A stretch of DNA of 64,000 bases from Tillandsia leiboldiana (Eukaryota; Streptophyta; Magnoliopsida; Poales; Bromeliaceae), in the NCBI GenBank assembly GCA_029204045.2, contig CM055067.1, positions 24,564,838 through 24,628,837 of the forward strand, given 5' to 3'. Positions 32,424 through 43,548 of the stretch are shown in pieces; within the stretch, counting starts at the first letter, position 1; each line of letters begins with the position of its first letter. The position numbers and the translations under genes were made by a program. The notes beneath the pieces were generated by a model. The model did no database searches. It was given only the letters and a program-made list of their open reading frames with translations, and had not been told where the DNA came from.

Positions 32424-34006
32424 ATCTCCCCCTTTGGCAATTTCGTGACAAAACCCAAACATACATAAAACGCTCAAGACACTCATCTTAAACCAAAAAA
32501 CCGAAACTCAATGTCATCACCAAAACATTGACTTTCTTTGCGTGAAAGATCCAATAAACAAAAATTACAATTGAACCAATCTTAGAACAAACTCTATGAC
32601 TTAGGACTTGGAGTCTTAAAGTGATGTAATTCCTGCAAAACAAAACTCCAAACAAAATCAAACGTTAGTCGTTAGAAATTAAATGTAAATCCTACATTTG
32701 ATTCGTCCTTTTGGTTCTTTTTGTTTTTCGGCTCCTTTTTCATCATCTCCCCCTATTTCGATGATCTCATCTCCGTCTCCCCCTATCTCGATGATCTCTT
32801 CTCCGTCTCCCCCTATCTCGATGATCTCTTCTCCCCCATTTCTCTTCTCCCCCTTTTTGTCGCAAATTGTCAAACAGTGAACATACTAGACAAAAGGAAA
32901 TCACTAACAGCATTAGTTCATAGAGAAAGAGAGATAAAAGCTCAGTTCCGGTATATAACAAAAACACAGATTGCGTACCGGTAGCCAAAAGCAAAAATCA
33001 AATAATTTCTTGAAACAAATCCAGATTTTGAAATAATTGAATTACCGATTTGTATTCCATCAAGAAAATAATTTAAGTGCTTGAAAATAATATGAGATCA
33101 CATAGATGTCATTCAATCCAATTAATTATAAAAATTAAAAAGATTTACTCCAAAATCATGAAAAATAAAGGTAAAACATTATAAACCGTTTTTCATGTTA
33201 TATTCATCAAACACAAGTCATCAAAAATAATCTTGAGATCCAAACTCTATCAAGATGTAACGGATTTACAAAGATGACTTACGGAGATTTCCAAGTGACA
33301 TCAATCTTGAATTCTACCCTTTCAAATTGAGATAAACACTAAAATACCTAAGGGTGGCTCTTTGAGCATCTTTTAACTATCCCACCTTATACCAACCAGG
33401 AGATTGTTCAAAATACGAACTTTGAATTAAAATCTCCGAAAGCTTCAACTAAACAAAATTTCATAAATATTTTTCAAGCATCCATAACATGTGGTAGCTT
33501 CACACACAAACCGGACGACCGGGGTGGCAGCTCTTTCCAACATGTGGTGGTAGTTTTCACACTCCTTTCGGATGTAACTCTTTCCACATCTTTTGCAATT
33601 CATTTATTTACCCTTGTAAGAATGCAATCTCTTACGTGAAAGAATCAAATTCCAAATTTTAGTCTATCGGTTGTCTCACGTTTATCACAATGAATTCACA
33701 CAACCGAGATACATTAAGCATCTAAAGATCACACATGATTTCTAAAATTTGATGCTTATAATATCAAAAACTCCTATAATGAAGTATCTTCAAGATTATG
33801 ATTATGGAGTAAAGTTGATAATCCATATAAAATTAATTTGGAGTGAATAACCGTGAAGCCCTTTTTTATTCAATGCACTTGTTCATTAAAAACCTTTTGT
33901 TAAAAAAAAAACATAAAAACAAAGAGCATTGAAAACATGTAATGCAGAGATTCAGAAAAATATGAAAGGAAAACCAATCAAAGCATTACATACAGTCATA
34001 AGCTAT
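32424..34006 (-). other. Gene-free part of copia interior 1
   Basis: AT-rich, with no recognisable frame. It starts at the LTR with the polypurine tract AAAGGGGGAGAT (minus strand, 32424-32437). A 30-bp repeat with CTCCCCCTATCTCGATGATC lies at 32747-32840. Interiors 2 and 3 have the same layout (37195-38776, 41966-43548). Confidence 0.7.
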
Positions 34007-35961
34007 TTAGAACTTAAGACAAGGAAAGATATCACCTTTCCGAATCCAAAATCGCTGGATTTTGGGTTGTCTTGATTCGTTGTGTCCAGGGGTTGTCCGC
34101 TTTGACTGTTGATCCACCTTAAGTCTTTGCCTCGCAATGATCCACTTGTATGATTGATGTTGTGGCTCGGACCTTTGGTGGGTTGAGTGAACTCCATTGA
34201 CTTGATGAGTCTTTTGATTCCGTTGAGTTCGCTCTGTAGATGAAGTTGTCGAAGAATTCTTCTTTCTCTTTTTCGGGCACGTCTTCATCAAGTGTCCTTC
34301 AAGTCCACATTGGTAACAAGTTCTTCCTTTCAATTTAGTCGTGGAACTTGAAGCCTTCACAGTTTGGTTCTTTTTCAATCCCAAACCAACCTTGCTTGTT
34401 TGACCTAATCCGGATATACAATCAAATTTCTTGGAACCGGTTGAAATTCTTTGTATGTCGGATTTGAGTTGATGAACTTGCTTGGTCAAAGCTTGATTGG
34501 TGGCATGAGTATCCTCAAACTGTTTTTCTAGAAAACCAATCTTGTCCATATATGATTTAGCGTTTGTCTCCGATTGGTTTCGCTCTTCTTGGAGGATTTT
34601 ATTGTTTTCCAATAAACGTTCTCGTTCCTCCTCGAGATCATGAAGTTTTATCTTTAAAGCATGATTCTGGTCTTGAATCTCAAGTCGTTGCTTTCTCAAC
34701 TTCTTGATATGCTTGGCCATCTTCTTAGATTCCGCAAGAAGTTGTTGATATGCCTCAACGAGTTCTTCTTCGTCCGACTCCCCCTCACTTAATGACTCTC
34801 CGCCGGTTGTTGATGTTTCATACAAAATCAAAGGAGTAGAGTCAGTGACTAAAGATGATAAACATAAATTAGAAGAGGAAATTTGAGAGGCATGAAAAGC
34901 AACGACTTTTTCCTCTTTACTTGAGGTCGATTCATTAGAAGTAGAATCGTCTCAAGTTTTTGCTTGAAAGCCTTCTTTTTATATGATTTCGGAGAAGGAC
35001 AATCCGTTGAAATATGGCCGTAGCCTTTGCATCTATAACATCGGATTTCCCCTTCGAAATCATCTTTTTCCTTAGAAGGTTTTGCAAGGCTTTTGATGTT
35101 AGAGGATTTAGAACCCGATGATCCTTTAGATGGTTTCGTGGATGAAGATCCATCGGTTCGATTCTTCCAAAATTTCCGACGAAATTTCTTTACAATCCGC
35201 GCCAATTGTTCTTCAAAATCGGCAAAAGAGATTTCATCATCGGAACTTGATTCGCTATCTTCTTCCTTTGTTGATTTGAATGCAATACCTGTAAGCTTAG
35301 AAGAAGACTTGGAAGAAACTTGATTAGTAGGAAAAGTCATTTCATAAGTTTGCAAAGCACCTACTAATTCCTCTACACTCATCTCATCCGGATGACTAAC
35401 GGTTTCAATGGCGGTAACTTTTGCCCTAAACCGTTCCGGAAGAGTCCGAAGTATCTTTCTTACAATTCTCGACTCCGGGATCTTTTCTCCTAAATTAGCA
35501 CAAGTATTGATCACATCTTGAAGTCTAGTGTAATAATCTGTAAACAATTCATGCTCTTCCATATGAATAGAGTCAAATTGACTTGTAAGCATCTGGAGCT
35601 TTTGAATTTTTACAAGATTAGTATCCTCATGTGTAATTTTGAGAATATCCCAAATTTCCTTCGCGGTTTCACACGCGAAAATTCTTGTGAACTCAGTCGA
35701 GGAAAGAGAGTTAAATAGAGCGTTCATACCTTTCCCATTGTAAGAAGATCTTTCGAGTTCCTCTTTGGACCATCTAGAGCGAGGTTTCGGGGTAGTAGAA
35801 TTTCCTACTTCCTCAACAGGATGTACCCAACCGTATTCCACGGATTGCCATACCCACTCATCAATTGCGATGAGAAAAGCCCTCATCCGCACTTTCCAAT
35901 AAGCATAATCAGTCCCATCAAAAAGATGAGGTCTATAAATATTACCACTTCCACCCGACAT
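34007..35961 (-). pseudogene. Copia-type gag, copy 1 (frameshifted)
   Basis: Starts MSGGSGNIYRP at 35961 and encodes the same protein as copies 2 and 3. A one-base deletion near 34965 (plus strand GCTTGAAAGCC against GCTTGCAAAGCC) shifts the frame shortly after the first zinc knuckle. The downstream half (coiled coil and second zinc knuckle, 34007-34840) is open but out of frame. As made, the product would keep the UBN2-type domain and the CYRCKGYGHISTDC knuckle only. Confidence 0.85.
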
Positions 35962-35981
35962 GATAGATAAACCTAAAATCC

Positions 35982-35993
35982 GCTCTGATACCA
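35982..35993 (-). other. Primer-binding site, copia interior 1
   Basis: The minus strand reads TGGTATCAGAGC, close to LTR2 (35996) and about 20 bases upstream of the gag ATG. Equivalents are at about 40753-40764 and 45525-45536. It is complementary to initiator-Met tRNA. Confidence 0.85.
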
Positions 35994-35995
35994 AT

Positions 35996-37194
35996 TGTAG
36001 GTTTTTAAAATATTAAGGATCCACACGGATCTAAATAGGTACTATCAAACAACTAGAGGGGGGGTGAATAGGTGTAATACTTATAAAACCAATCTCAGTG
36101 CAAAATAAAAACCAATGCGGAAAATAAAAACAGCACACCGAGATATACGTGGAAACTCCAATCCAGGAGAAAAACCATGGGACCAACACGCAATAACAAT
36201 CCACTAAGAAAAGAAGAATAACAAGGTGATTACCGACTCCACGGACTCAAACCCCTCCTCCAACTTCTTCGGACCTTGCGCTCACCAATTGCACGTCCAC
36301 TGCACACGTTCGAATCCACGAACGCCACTCGAATCCACGAGCACACGTTTCGAATCCATGAAACGCCTTTAGCTCACCGAATCCACGATGCCACGTCGAA
36401 TCCACGACGCAAACTCAGCCGGTAAGAATATTGGCTTCAATGGTGATCCTTTGCTTAGATTCTCATTGAGGAACCATAGAAGAAATCTCTAAGCAAAGAT
36501 TAGATCAATTCGACAAAAGATATGTTCTTGAAAGAACCGTCGAATTGACCTAAAAGAGGCTATAAAGAAGAACGATAAAAACCTAGCCTCTAGGGTTGCT
36601 CTCAAGTGTTTAATTAATTAATCGGTAGTTTTTGAGAATCCCTAAATGTCTATTTATAGTTTAGAAACCTTTGGAAAGAGATAAGCATCAAAAACTGGCT
36701 TAACAGAAATTTTCCCGCACGACGATCCGGATCGGATTTACGGCGATCCTGATCGTCGTCTTTTTTCAGCAATTCCTGAAAAAACAAGGTTCGGGATCCG
36801 GATCGGAATTCTGATCCGGATCGGAATTCTGATCCGGATCGGTTCAGGATCAGAAATTCTGAAACATCCAATTTGTCCAGTTTTTGATTTTTAAGCAATG
36901 AAAACTTATCCAAGTGTTTCTAAACCACTCAAATGTATTCGGATCACCAAAATTATTTAGTTAAACGTACCTGATCAATCCGAATCCATTTTCCTTAAGA
37001 TTGATGTAATTGATCCACAATTCTTCTACTTCAATCTTCAAGACTCAAAACACTGAGTGTCAACTTGAGATCTTGTTGAATCTTCTCTAAGTCTTCGATT
37101 GCTGATTGACAATTTGATCACTTCAAGACTCCGACTCAACTCAACAACTCAACTACTCAACTCACGAAATATGCCAACACAAAAAGCCGTAACA
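35996..37194 (-). repeat. Copia array LTR2 (1199 bp)
   Basis: Internal LTR shared by interiors 1 and 2, starting TGTAGGTTTTTAAAATATTA. It differs from LTR3 and LTR4 at a few positions, for example GAGATATACGTGG where those have AAGATATATGTGG. Confidence 0.9.
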
Positions 37195-37517
37195 ATCTGC
37201 CCCTTTGGCAATTTCGTGACAAAACCCAAACATACATAAAACGCTCAAGACACTCATCTTAAACCAAACAATCGAAACTCAATGTCATCACCAAAACATT
37301 GACTTTCTTTGCGTGAAAGATCCAATAAACAAAAATTACAATTGAACCAGTCTTAGAACAAACTCTATGACTTAGGACTTGGAGTTTTAAAGTGATGTAA
37401 TTCCTGCAAAACAAAACTCCAAACAAAATCAAACGTTAGTCGTTAGAAATTAAATGTAAATCCTACATTTGATTCGTCCTTTTGGTTCTTTTTGTTTTTC
37501 GGCTCCTTTTTCATCAT

Positions 37518-37611
37518 CTCCCCCTATCTCGATGATCTCATCTCCGTCTCCCCCTATCTCGATGATCTCTTCTCCGTCTCCCCCTATCTCGATGATCTCT
37601 TCTCCCCCATT
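37518..37611. repeat. 30-bp minisatellite in copia interior 2
   Basis: Three imperfect copies of CTCCCCCTATCTCGATGATC + TCTTCTCCGT. The equivalents are at 32747-32840 and 42289-42383. The unit is ten codons, which leaves short frames open on both strands; I do not treat these as genes. Confidence 0.85.
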
Positions 37612-38776
37612 TCTCTTCTCCCCCTTTTTGTCGCAAATTGTCAAACAGTGAACATACTAGACAAAAGGAAATCACTAACAGCATTAGTTCATAGAGAAAG
37701 AGAGATAAAAGCTCAGTTCCGGTATATAACAAAAACACAGATTGCGTACCGGTAGCCAAAAGCAAAAATCAAATAATTTCTTGAAACAAATCCAGATTTT
37801 GAAATAATTGAATTACCGATTTGTATTCCATCAAGAAAATAATTTAAGTGCTTGAAAATAATATGAGATCACATAGATGTCATTCAATCCAATTAATTAT
37901 AAAAATTAAAAAGATTTACTCCAAAATCATGAAAAATAAAGGTAAAACATTATAAACCGTTTTTCATGTTATATTCATCAAACACAAGTCATCAAAAATA
38001 ATCTTGAGATCCAAACTCTATCAAGATGTAACGGATTTACAAAGATGACTTACGGAGATTTCCAAGTGACATCAATCTTTAATTCTACCCTTTCAAATTG
38101 AGATAAACACTAAAATACCTAAGGGTGGCTCTTTGAGCATCTTTTAACTATCCCACCTTATACCAACCAGGAGATTGTTCAAAATACGAACTTTGAATTT
38201 AAATCTCCGAAAGCTTCAACTAAACAAAATTTCATAAATATTTTTCAAGCATCCATAACATGTGGTAGCTTCACACACAAACCGGACGACCGGGGTGGCA
38301 ACTCTTTCCAACATGTGGTGGTAGTTTTCACACTCCTTTCGGATGTAACTCTTTCCACATCTTTTGCAATTCATTTATTTACCCTTGTAAGAATGCAATC
38401 TCTTACGTGAAAGAATCAAATTCCAAATTTTAGTCTATCGGTTGTCTCACGTTTATCACAATGAATTCACACAACCGAGATAGATTAAGCATCTAAAGAT
38501 CACACATGATTTCTAAAATTTGATGCTTATAATATCAAAAACTCCTATAATGAAGTATCTTCAAGATTATGATTATGGAGTAAAGTTGATAATCCATATA
38601 AAATTAATTTGGAGTGAATAACCGTGAAGCCCTTTTTTATTCAATGCACTTGTTCATTAAAAACCTTTTGTTAAAAAAAAATATAAAAACAAAGAGTATT
38701 GAAAACATGTAATGCAGAGATTCAGAAAAATATGAAAGGAAAACCAATCAAAGCATTACATACAGTCAATAGCTAT

Positions 38777-40732
38777 TTAGAACTTAAGACAAGGAAAGAT
38801 ATCACCTTTCCGAATCCAAAATCGCTGGATTTTGGGTTGTCTTGATTCGTTGTGGCCAGGGGTTGTCCGCTTTGACTGTTGATCCTCCTTAAGTCTTTGC
38901 CTCGCAATGATCCACTTGTATGATTGATGTTGTGGCTCGGACCTTTGGTGGGTTGAGTGAACTCCATTGACTTGATGAGTCTTTTGATTCCGTTGAGTTC
39001 GCTCCGTAGATGAAGTTGCCGAAGAATTCTTCTTTCTCTTTTTCGGGCACGTCTTCATCAAGTGTCCTTCAAGTCCACATTGGTAACAAGTTCTTCCTTT
39101 CAATTTAGTCGTGGAACTTGAAGCCTTCACAGTTTGGTTGTTTTTCAATCCCAAACCAACCTTGCTTGTTTGACCTAATCCGGATATACAATCAAATTTC
39201 TTGGAACCGGTTGAAATCCTTTGTATGTCAGATTTGAGTTGATGAACTTGCTTGGTCAAAGCTTGATTGGTGGCATGAGTATCCTCAAACTGTTTTTCTA
39301 AAAAACCAATCTTGTCCATATATGATTTAGCGTTTGTCTCCGATTGGTTTCGCTCTTCTTGGAGGATTTTATTGTTTTCCAATAAACGTTCTCGTTCCTC
39401 CTCGAGATCATGAAGTTTTATCTTTAAAGCATGATTCTCGTCTTGAATCTCAAGTCGTTGCTTTCTCAACTTCTTGATATGCTTGGCCATCTTCTTAGAT
39501 TCCGCAAGAAGTTGTTGATATGCCTCAACGAGTTCTTCTTCGTCCGACTCCCCCTCACTTAATGACTCTCCGCCGGTTGTTGATGTTTCATACAAAATCA
39601 AAGGAGTAGAGTCAGTGACTAAAGATGATAAACACAAATTAGAAGAGGAAATTTGAGAGGCATGAAAAGCAACGACTTTTTCCTCTTTACTTGAGGTCGA
39701 TTCATTAGAAGTAGAATCGTCCCAAGTTTTCGCTTGCAAAGCCTTCTTTTTATATGATTTCGGAGAAGGACAATCCGTTGAAATATGGCCGTAGCCTTTG
39801 CATCTATAACATCGGATTTCCCCTTCGAATTCATCTTTTTCCTTAGAAGGTTTTGCAAGGCTTTTGATGTTAGAGGATTTAGAACCCGATGATCCTTTAG
39901 ATGGTTTCGTGGATGAAGATCCATCGGTTCGATTCTTCCAAAATTTCCGACGAAATTTCTTTACGATCCGCGCCAATTGTTCTTCAAAATCGGCAAAAGA
40001 GATTTCATCATCGGAACTTGATTCGCTATCTTCTTCCTTTGTTGATTTGAATGCAATACCTGTAAGCTTAGAAGAAGACTTGGAAGAAACTTGATTAGTA
40101 GGAAAAGTCATTTCATAAGTTTGCAAAGCACCTACTAATTCCTCTACACTCATCTCATCCGGATGACTAACGGTTTCAATGGCGGTAACTTTTGCCCTAA
40201 ACCGTTCCGGAAGAGTCCGAAGTATCTTTCTTACAATTCTCGACTCCGGGATCTTTTCTCCTAAATTAGCACAAGTATTGATCACATCTTGAAGTCTAGT
40301 GTAATAATCTGTAAACAATTCATGCTCTTCCATATGAATAGAGTCAAATTGACTTGTAAGCATCTGGAGCTTTTGAATTTTTACAAGATTAGTACCCTCA
40401 TGTGTAATTTTGAGAATATCCCAAATTTCCTTCGCGGTTTCACACGCGGAAATTCTTGTGAACTCAGTCAAGGAAAGAGAGTTAAATAGAGCGTTCATAC
40501 CTTTCCCATTGTAAGAAGATCTTTCGAGTTCCTCTTTGGACCATCTAGAGCGAGGTTTTGGGGTAGTAGAATTTCCTACTTCCTCAACAGGATGTACCCA
40601 ACCGTATTCCACGGATTGCCATACCCGCTCATCAATTGCGATGAGAAAAGCCCTCATCCGCACTTTCCAATAAGCATAATCAGTCCCATCAAAAAGAGGA
40701 GGTCTATAAATATTACCACTTCCACCCGACAT
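38777..40732 (-). CDS. Copia-type Gag, copy 2 (651 aa)
   Basis: Full-length gag from ATG at 40732. Residues about 10-215 resemble the gag polypeptide of copia-type elements (UBN2-like): LFDGTDYAYWKVRMRAFL near the start, later CETAKEIWDILKITHEG and LPERFRAKVTAIE. A CCHC zinc knuckle lies at residues 308-321 (CYRCKGYGHISTDC). A charged coiled coil covers about 395-507, and a second CCHC at 549-562 (CYQCGLEGHLMKTC). The last 50 residues start with YKWII, where copia polyproteins begin the protease (W-DSG), then diverge, so pol appears deleted from inside protease. Expected role: particle assembly and RNA binding, with enzymes from a helper. An earlier in-frame codon upstream is possible, but copy 3 has a stop there, so this ATG is preferred. 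Confidence 0.9.
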   Translation of the reverse strand: MSGGSGNIYRPPLFDGTDYAYWKVRMRAFLIAIDERVWQSVEYGWVHPVEEVGNSTTPKPRSRWSKEELERSSYNGKGMNALFNSLSLTEFTRISACETAKEIWDILKITHEGTNLVKIQKLQMLTSQFDSIHMEEHELFTDYYTRLQDVINTCANLGEKIPESRIVRKILRTLPERFRAKVTAIETVSHPDEMSVEELVGALQTYEMTFPTNQVSSKSSSKLTGIAFKSTKEEDSESSSDDEISFADFEEQLARIVKKFRRKFWKNRTDGSSSTKPSKGSSGSKSSNIKSLAKPSKEKDEFEGEIRCYRCKGYGHISTDCPSPKSYKKKALQAKTWDDSTSNESTSSKEEKVVAFHASQISSSNLCLSSLVTDSTPLILYETSTTGGESLSEGESDEEELVEAYQQLLAESKKMAKHIKKLRKQRLEIQDENHALKIKLHDLEEERERLLENNKILQEERNQSETNAKSYMDKIGFLEKQFEDTHATNQALTKQVHQLKSDIQRISTGSKKFDCISGLGQTSKVGLGLKNNQTVKASSSTTKLKGRTCYQCGLEGHLMKTCPKKRKKNSSATSSTERTQRNQKTHQVNGVHSTHQRSEPQHQSYKWIIARQRLKEDQQSKRTTPGHNESRQPKIQRFWIRKGDIFPCLKF

Positions 40733-40766
40733 GATAGATAAACCTAAAACCCGCTCTGATACCAAT

Positions 40767-41965
40767 TGTAGGTTTTTAAAATATTAAGGATCCACACGGA
40801 TCTAAATAGGTACTATCAAACAACTAGAGGGGGGGTGAATAGGTGTAATACTTATAAAACCAATCTCAGTGCAAAATAAAAACCAATGCGGAAAATAAAA
40901 ACAGCACACCAAGATATATGTGGAAACTCCAATCCAGGAGAAAAACCATGGGACCAACACGCAATAACAATCCACTAAGAAAAGAAGAATAACAAGGTGA
41001 TTACCGACTCCACGGACTCAAACCCCTCCTCCAACTTCTTCGGACCTTGCGCTCACCGATTGCACGTCCACTGCACACGTTCGAATCCACGAACGCCACT
41101 CGAATCCACGAGCACACGTTTCGAATCCACGAAACGCCTTTAGCTCACCGAATCCACGATGCCACGTCGAATCCACGACGCAAACTCAGCCGGTAAGAAT
41201 ATTGGCTTCGATGGTGATCCTTTGCTTAGATTCTCATTGAGGAACCATAGAAGAAATCTCTAAGCAAAGATTAGATCAATTCGACAAAAGATATGTTCTT
41301 GAAAGAACCGTCGAATTGACCTAAAAGAGGCTATAAAGAAGAACGATAAAAACCTAGACTCTAGGGTTGCTCTCAAGTGTTTAATTAATTAATCGGTAGT
41401 TTTTGAGAATCCCTAAAAGTCTATTTATAGTTTAGAAACCTTTGGAAAGAGATAAGCATCAAAAACTGGCTTAACAGAAATTTTCCCTCACGACGATCCG
41501 GATCGGATTTACGGCGATCCTGATCGTCGTCTTTTTTCAGCAATTCCTGAAAAAACAAGGTTCGGGATCCGGATCGGAATTCTGATCCGGATCGGAATTC
41601 TGATCCAGATCGGTTCAGGATCAGAAATTCTGAAACATCCAATTTGTCCAGTTTTTGATTTTTAAGCAATGAAAACTTATCCAAGTGTTTCTAAACCACT
41701 CAAATGTATTCGGATCACCAAAATTATTTAGTTAAACGTACCTGATCAATCCGAATCCATTTTCCTTAAGATTGATGTAATTGATCCACAATTCTTCTAC
41801 TTCAATCTTCAAGACTCAAAACACTGAGTGTCAACTTGAGATCTTGTTGAATCTTCTCTAAGTCTTCGATTGCTGATTGACAATTTGATCACTTCAAGAC
41901 TCCGACTCAACTCAACAACTCAACTACTCAACTCACGAAATATGCCAACACAAAAAGCCGTAACA
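40767..41965 (-). repeat. Copia array LTR3 (1199 bp)
   Basis: Internal LTR between interiors 2 and 3. It shares AAGATATATGTGG with LTR4. It has a private CCCTAAAAGTC where the others have CCCTAAATGTC next to the TATA box. Confidence 0.9.
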
Positions 41966-43548
41966 ATCTGCCCCTTTGGCAATTTCGTGACAAAACCCAA
42001 ACATACATAAAACGCTCAAGACACTCATCTTAAACCAAAAAATCGAAACTCAATGTCATCACCAAAACATTGACTTTCTTTGCGTGAAAGATCCAATAAA
42101 CAAAAATTACAATTGAACCAGTCTTAGAACAAACTCTATGACTTAGGACTTGGAGTTTTAAAGTGATATAATTCCTGCAAAACAAAACTCCAAACAAAAT
42201 CAAACTTTAGTCGTTAGAAATTAAATGTAAATCCTACATTTGATTCGTCCTTTTGGTTCTTTTTATTTTTCGGCTCCTTTTTCATCATCTCCCCCTATCT
42301 CGATGATCTCATCTCCGTCTCCCCCTATCTCGATGATCTCTTCTCCGTCTCCCCCTATCTCGATGATCTCTTCTCCCCCATTTCTTTTCTCCCCCTTTTT
42401 GTCGCAAATTGTCAAATAGTGAACATACTAGACAAAAGGAAATCACTAACAGCATTAGTTCATAGAGAAAGAGAGATAAAAGCTCAGTTCCGGTATATAA
42501 CAAAAACACAGATTGCGTACCGGTAGCCAAAAGCAAAAATCAAATAATTTCTTGAAACAAATCCAGATTTTGAAATAATTGAATTACCGATTTGTATTCC
42601 ATCAAGAAAATAATTTAAGTGCTTGAAAATAATATGAGATCACATAGATGTCATTCAATCCAATTAATTATAAAAATTAAAAAGATTTACTCCAAAATCA
42701 TTAAAAATAAAGGTAAAACATTATAAACCGTTTTTCATGTTATATTCATCAAACACAAGTCATCAAAAATAATCTTGAGATCCAAACTCTATCAAGATGT
42801 AACGAATTTACAAAGATGACTTACGGAGATTTCCAAGTGACATCAATCTTGAATTCTACCCTTTCAAATTGAGATAAACACTAAAATACCTAAGGGTGGC
42901 TCTTTGAGCATCTTTTAACTATCCCACCTTATACCAACCAGGAGATTGTTCAAAATACGAACTTTGAATTTAAATCTCCGAAAGCTTCAACTAAACAAAA
43001 TTTCATAAATATTTTTCAAGCATCCATAACATGTGGTAGCTTCACACACAAACCGGACGACCGGGGGTGGCAACTCTTTCCAACATGTGGTGGTAGTTTT
43101 CACACTCCTTTCGGATGTAACTCTTTCCACATCTTTTGCAATTCATTTATTTACCCTTGTAAGAATGCAATCTCTTACGTGAAAGAATCAAATTCCAAAT
43201 TTTAGTCTATCGGTTGTCTCACGTTTATCACAATGAATTCACACAACCGAGATAGATTAAGCATCTAAAGATCACACATGATTTCTAAAATTTGATGCTT
43301 ATAATATCAAAAACTCCTATAATGAAGTATCTTCAAGATTATGATTATGGAGTAAAGTTGATAATCCATATAAAATTAATTTGGAGTGAATAACCGTGAA
43401 GCCCTTTTTTATTCAATGCACTTGTTCATTAAAAACCTTTTGTTAAAAAAAAATATAAAAACAAAGAGTATTGAAAACATGTAATGCAGAGATTCAGAAA
43501 AATATGAAAGGAAAACCAATCAAAGCATTACATACAGTCATAAGCTAT

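Noticed and set aside
32698..32994. Short frames of 60-87 codons on both strands over the 30-bp repeat
   Set aside because: The ten-codon repeat keeps frames open; the same happens in all three interiors and no start context or domain supports coding.
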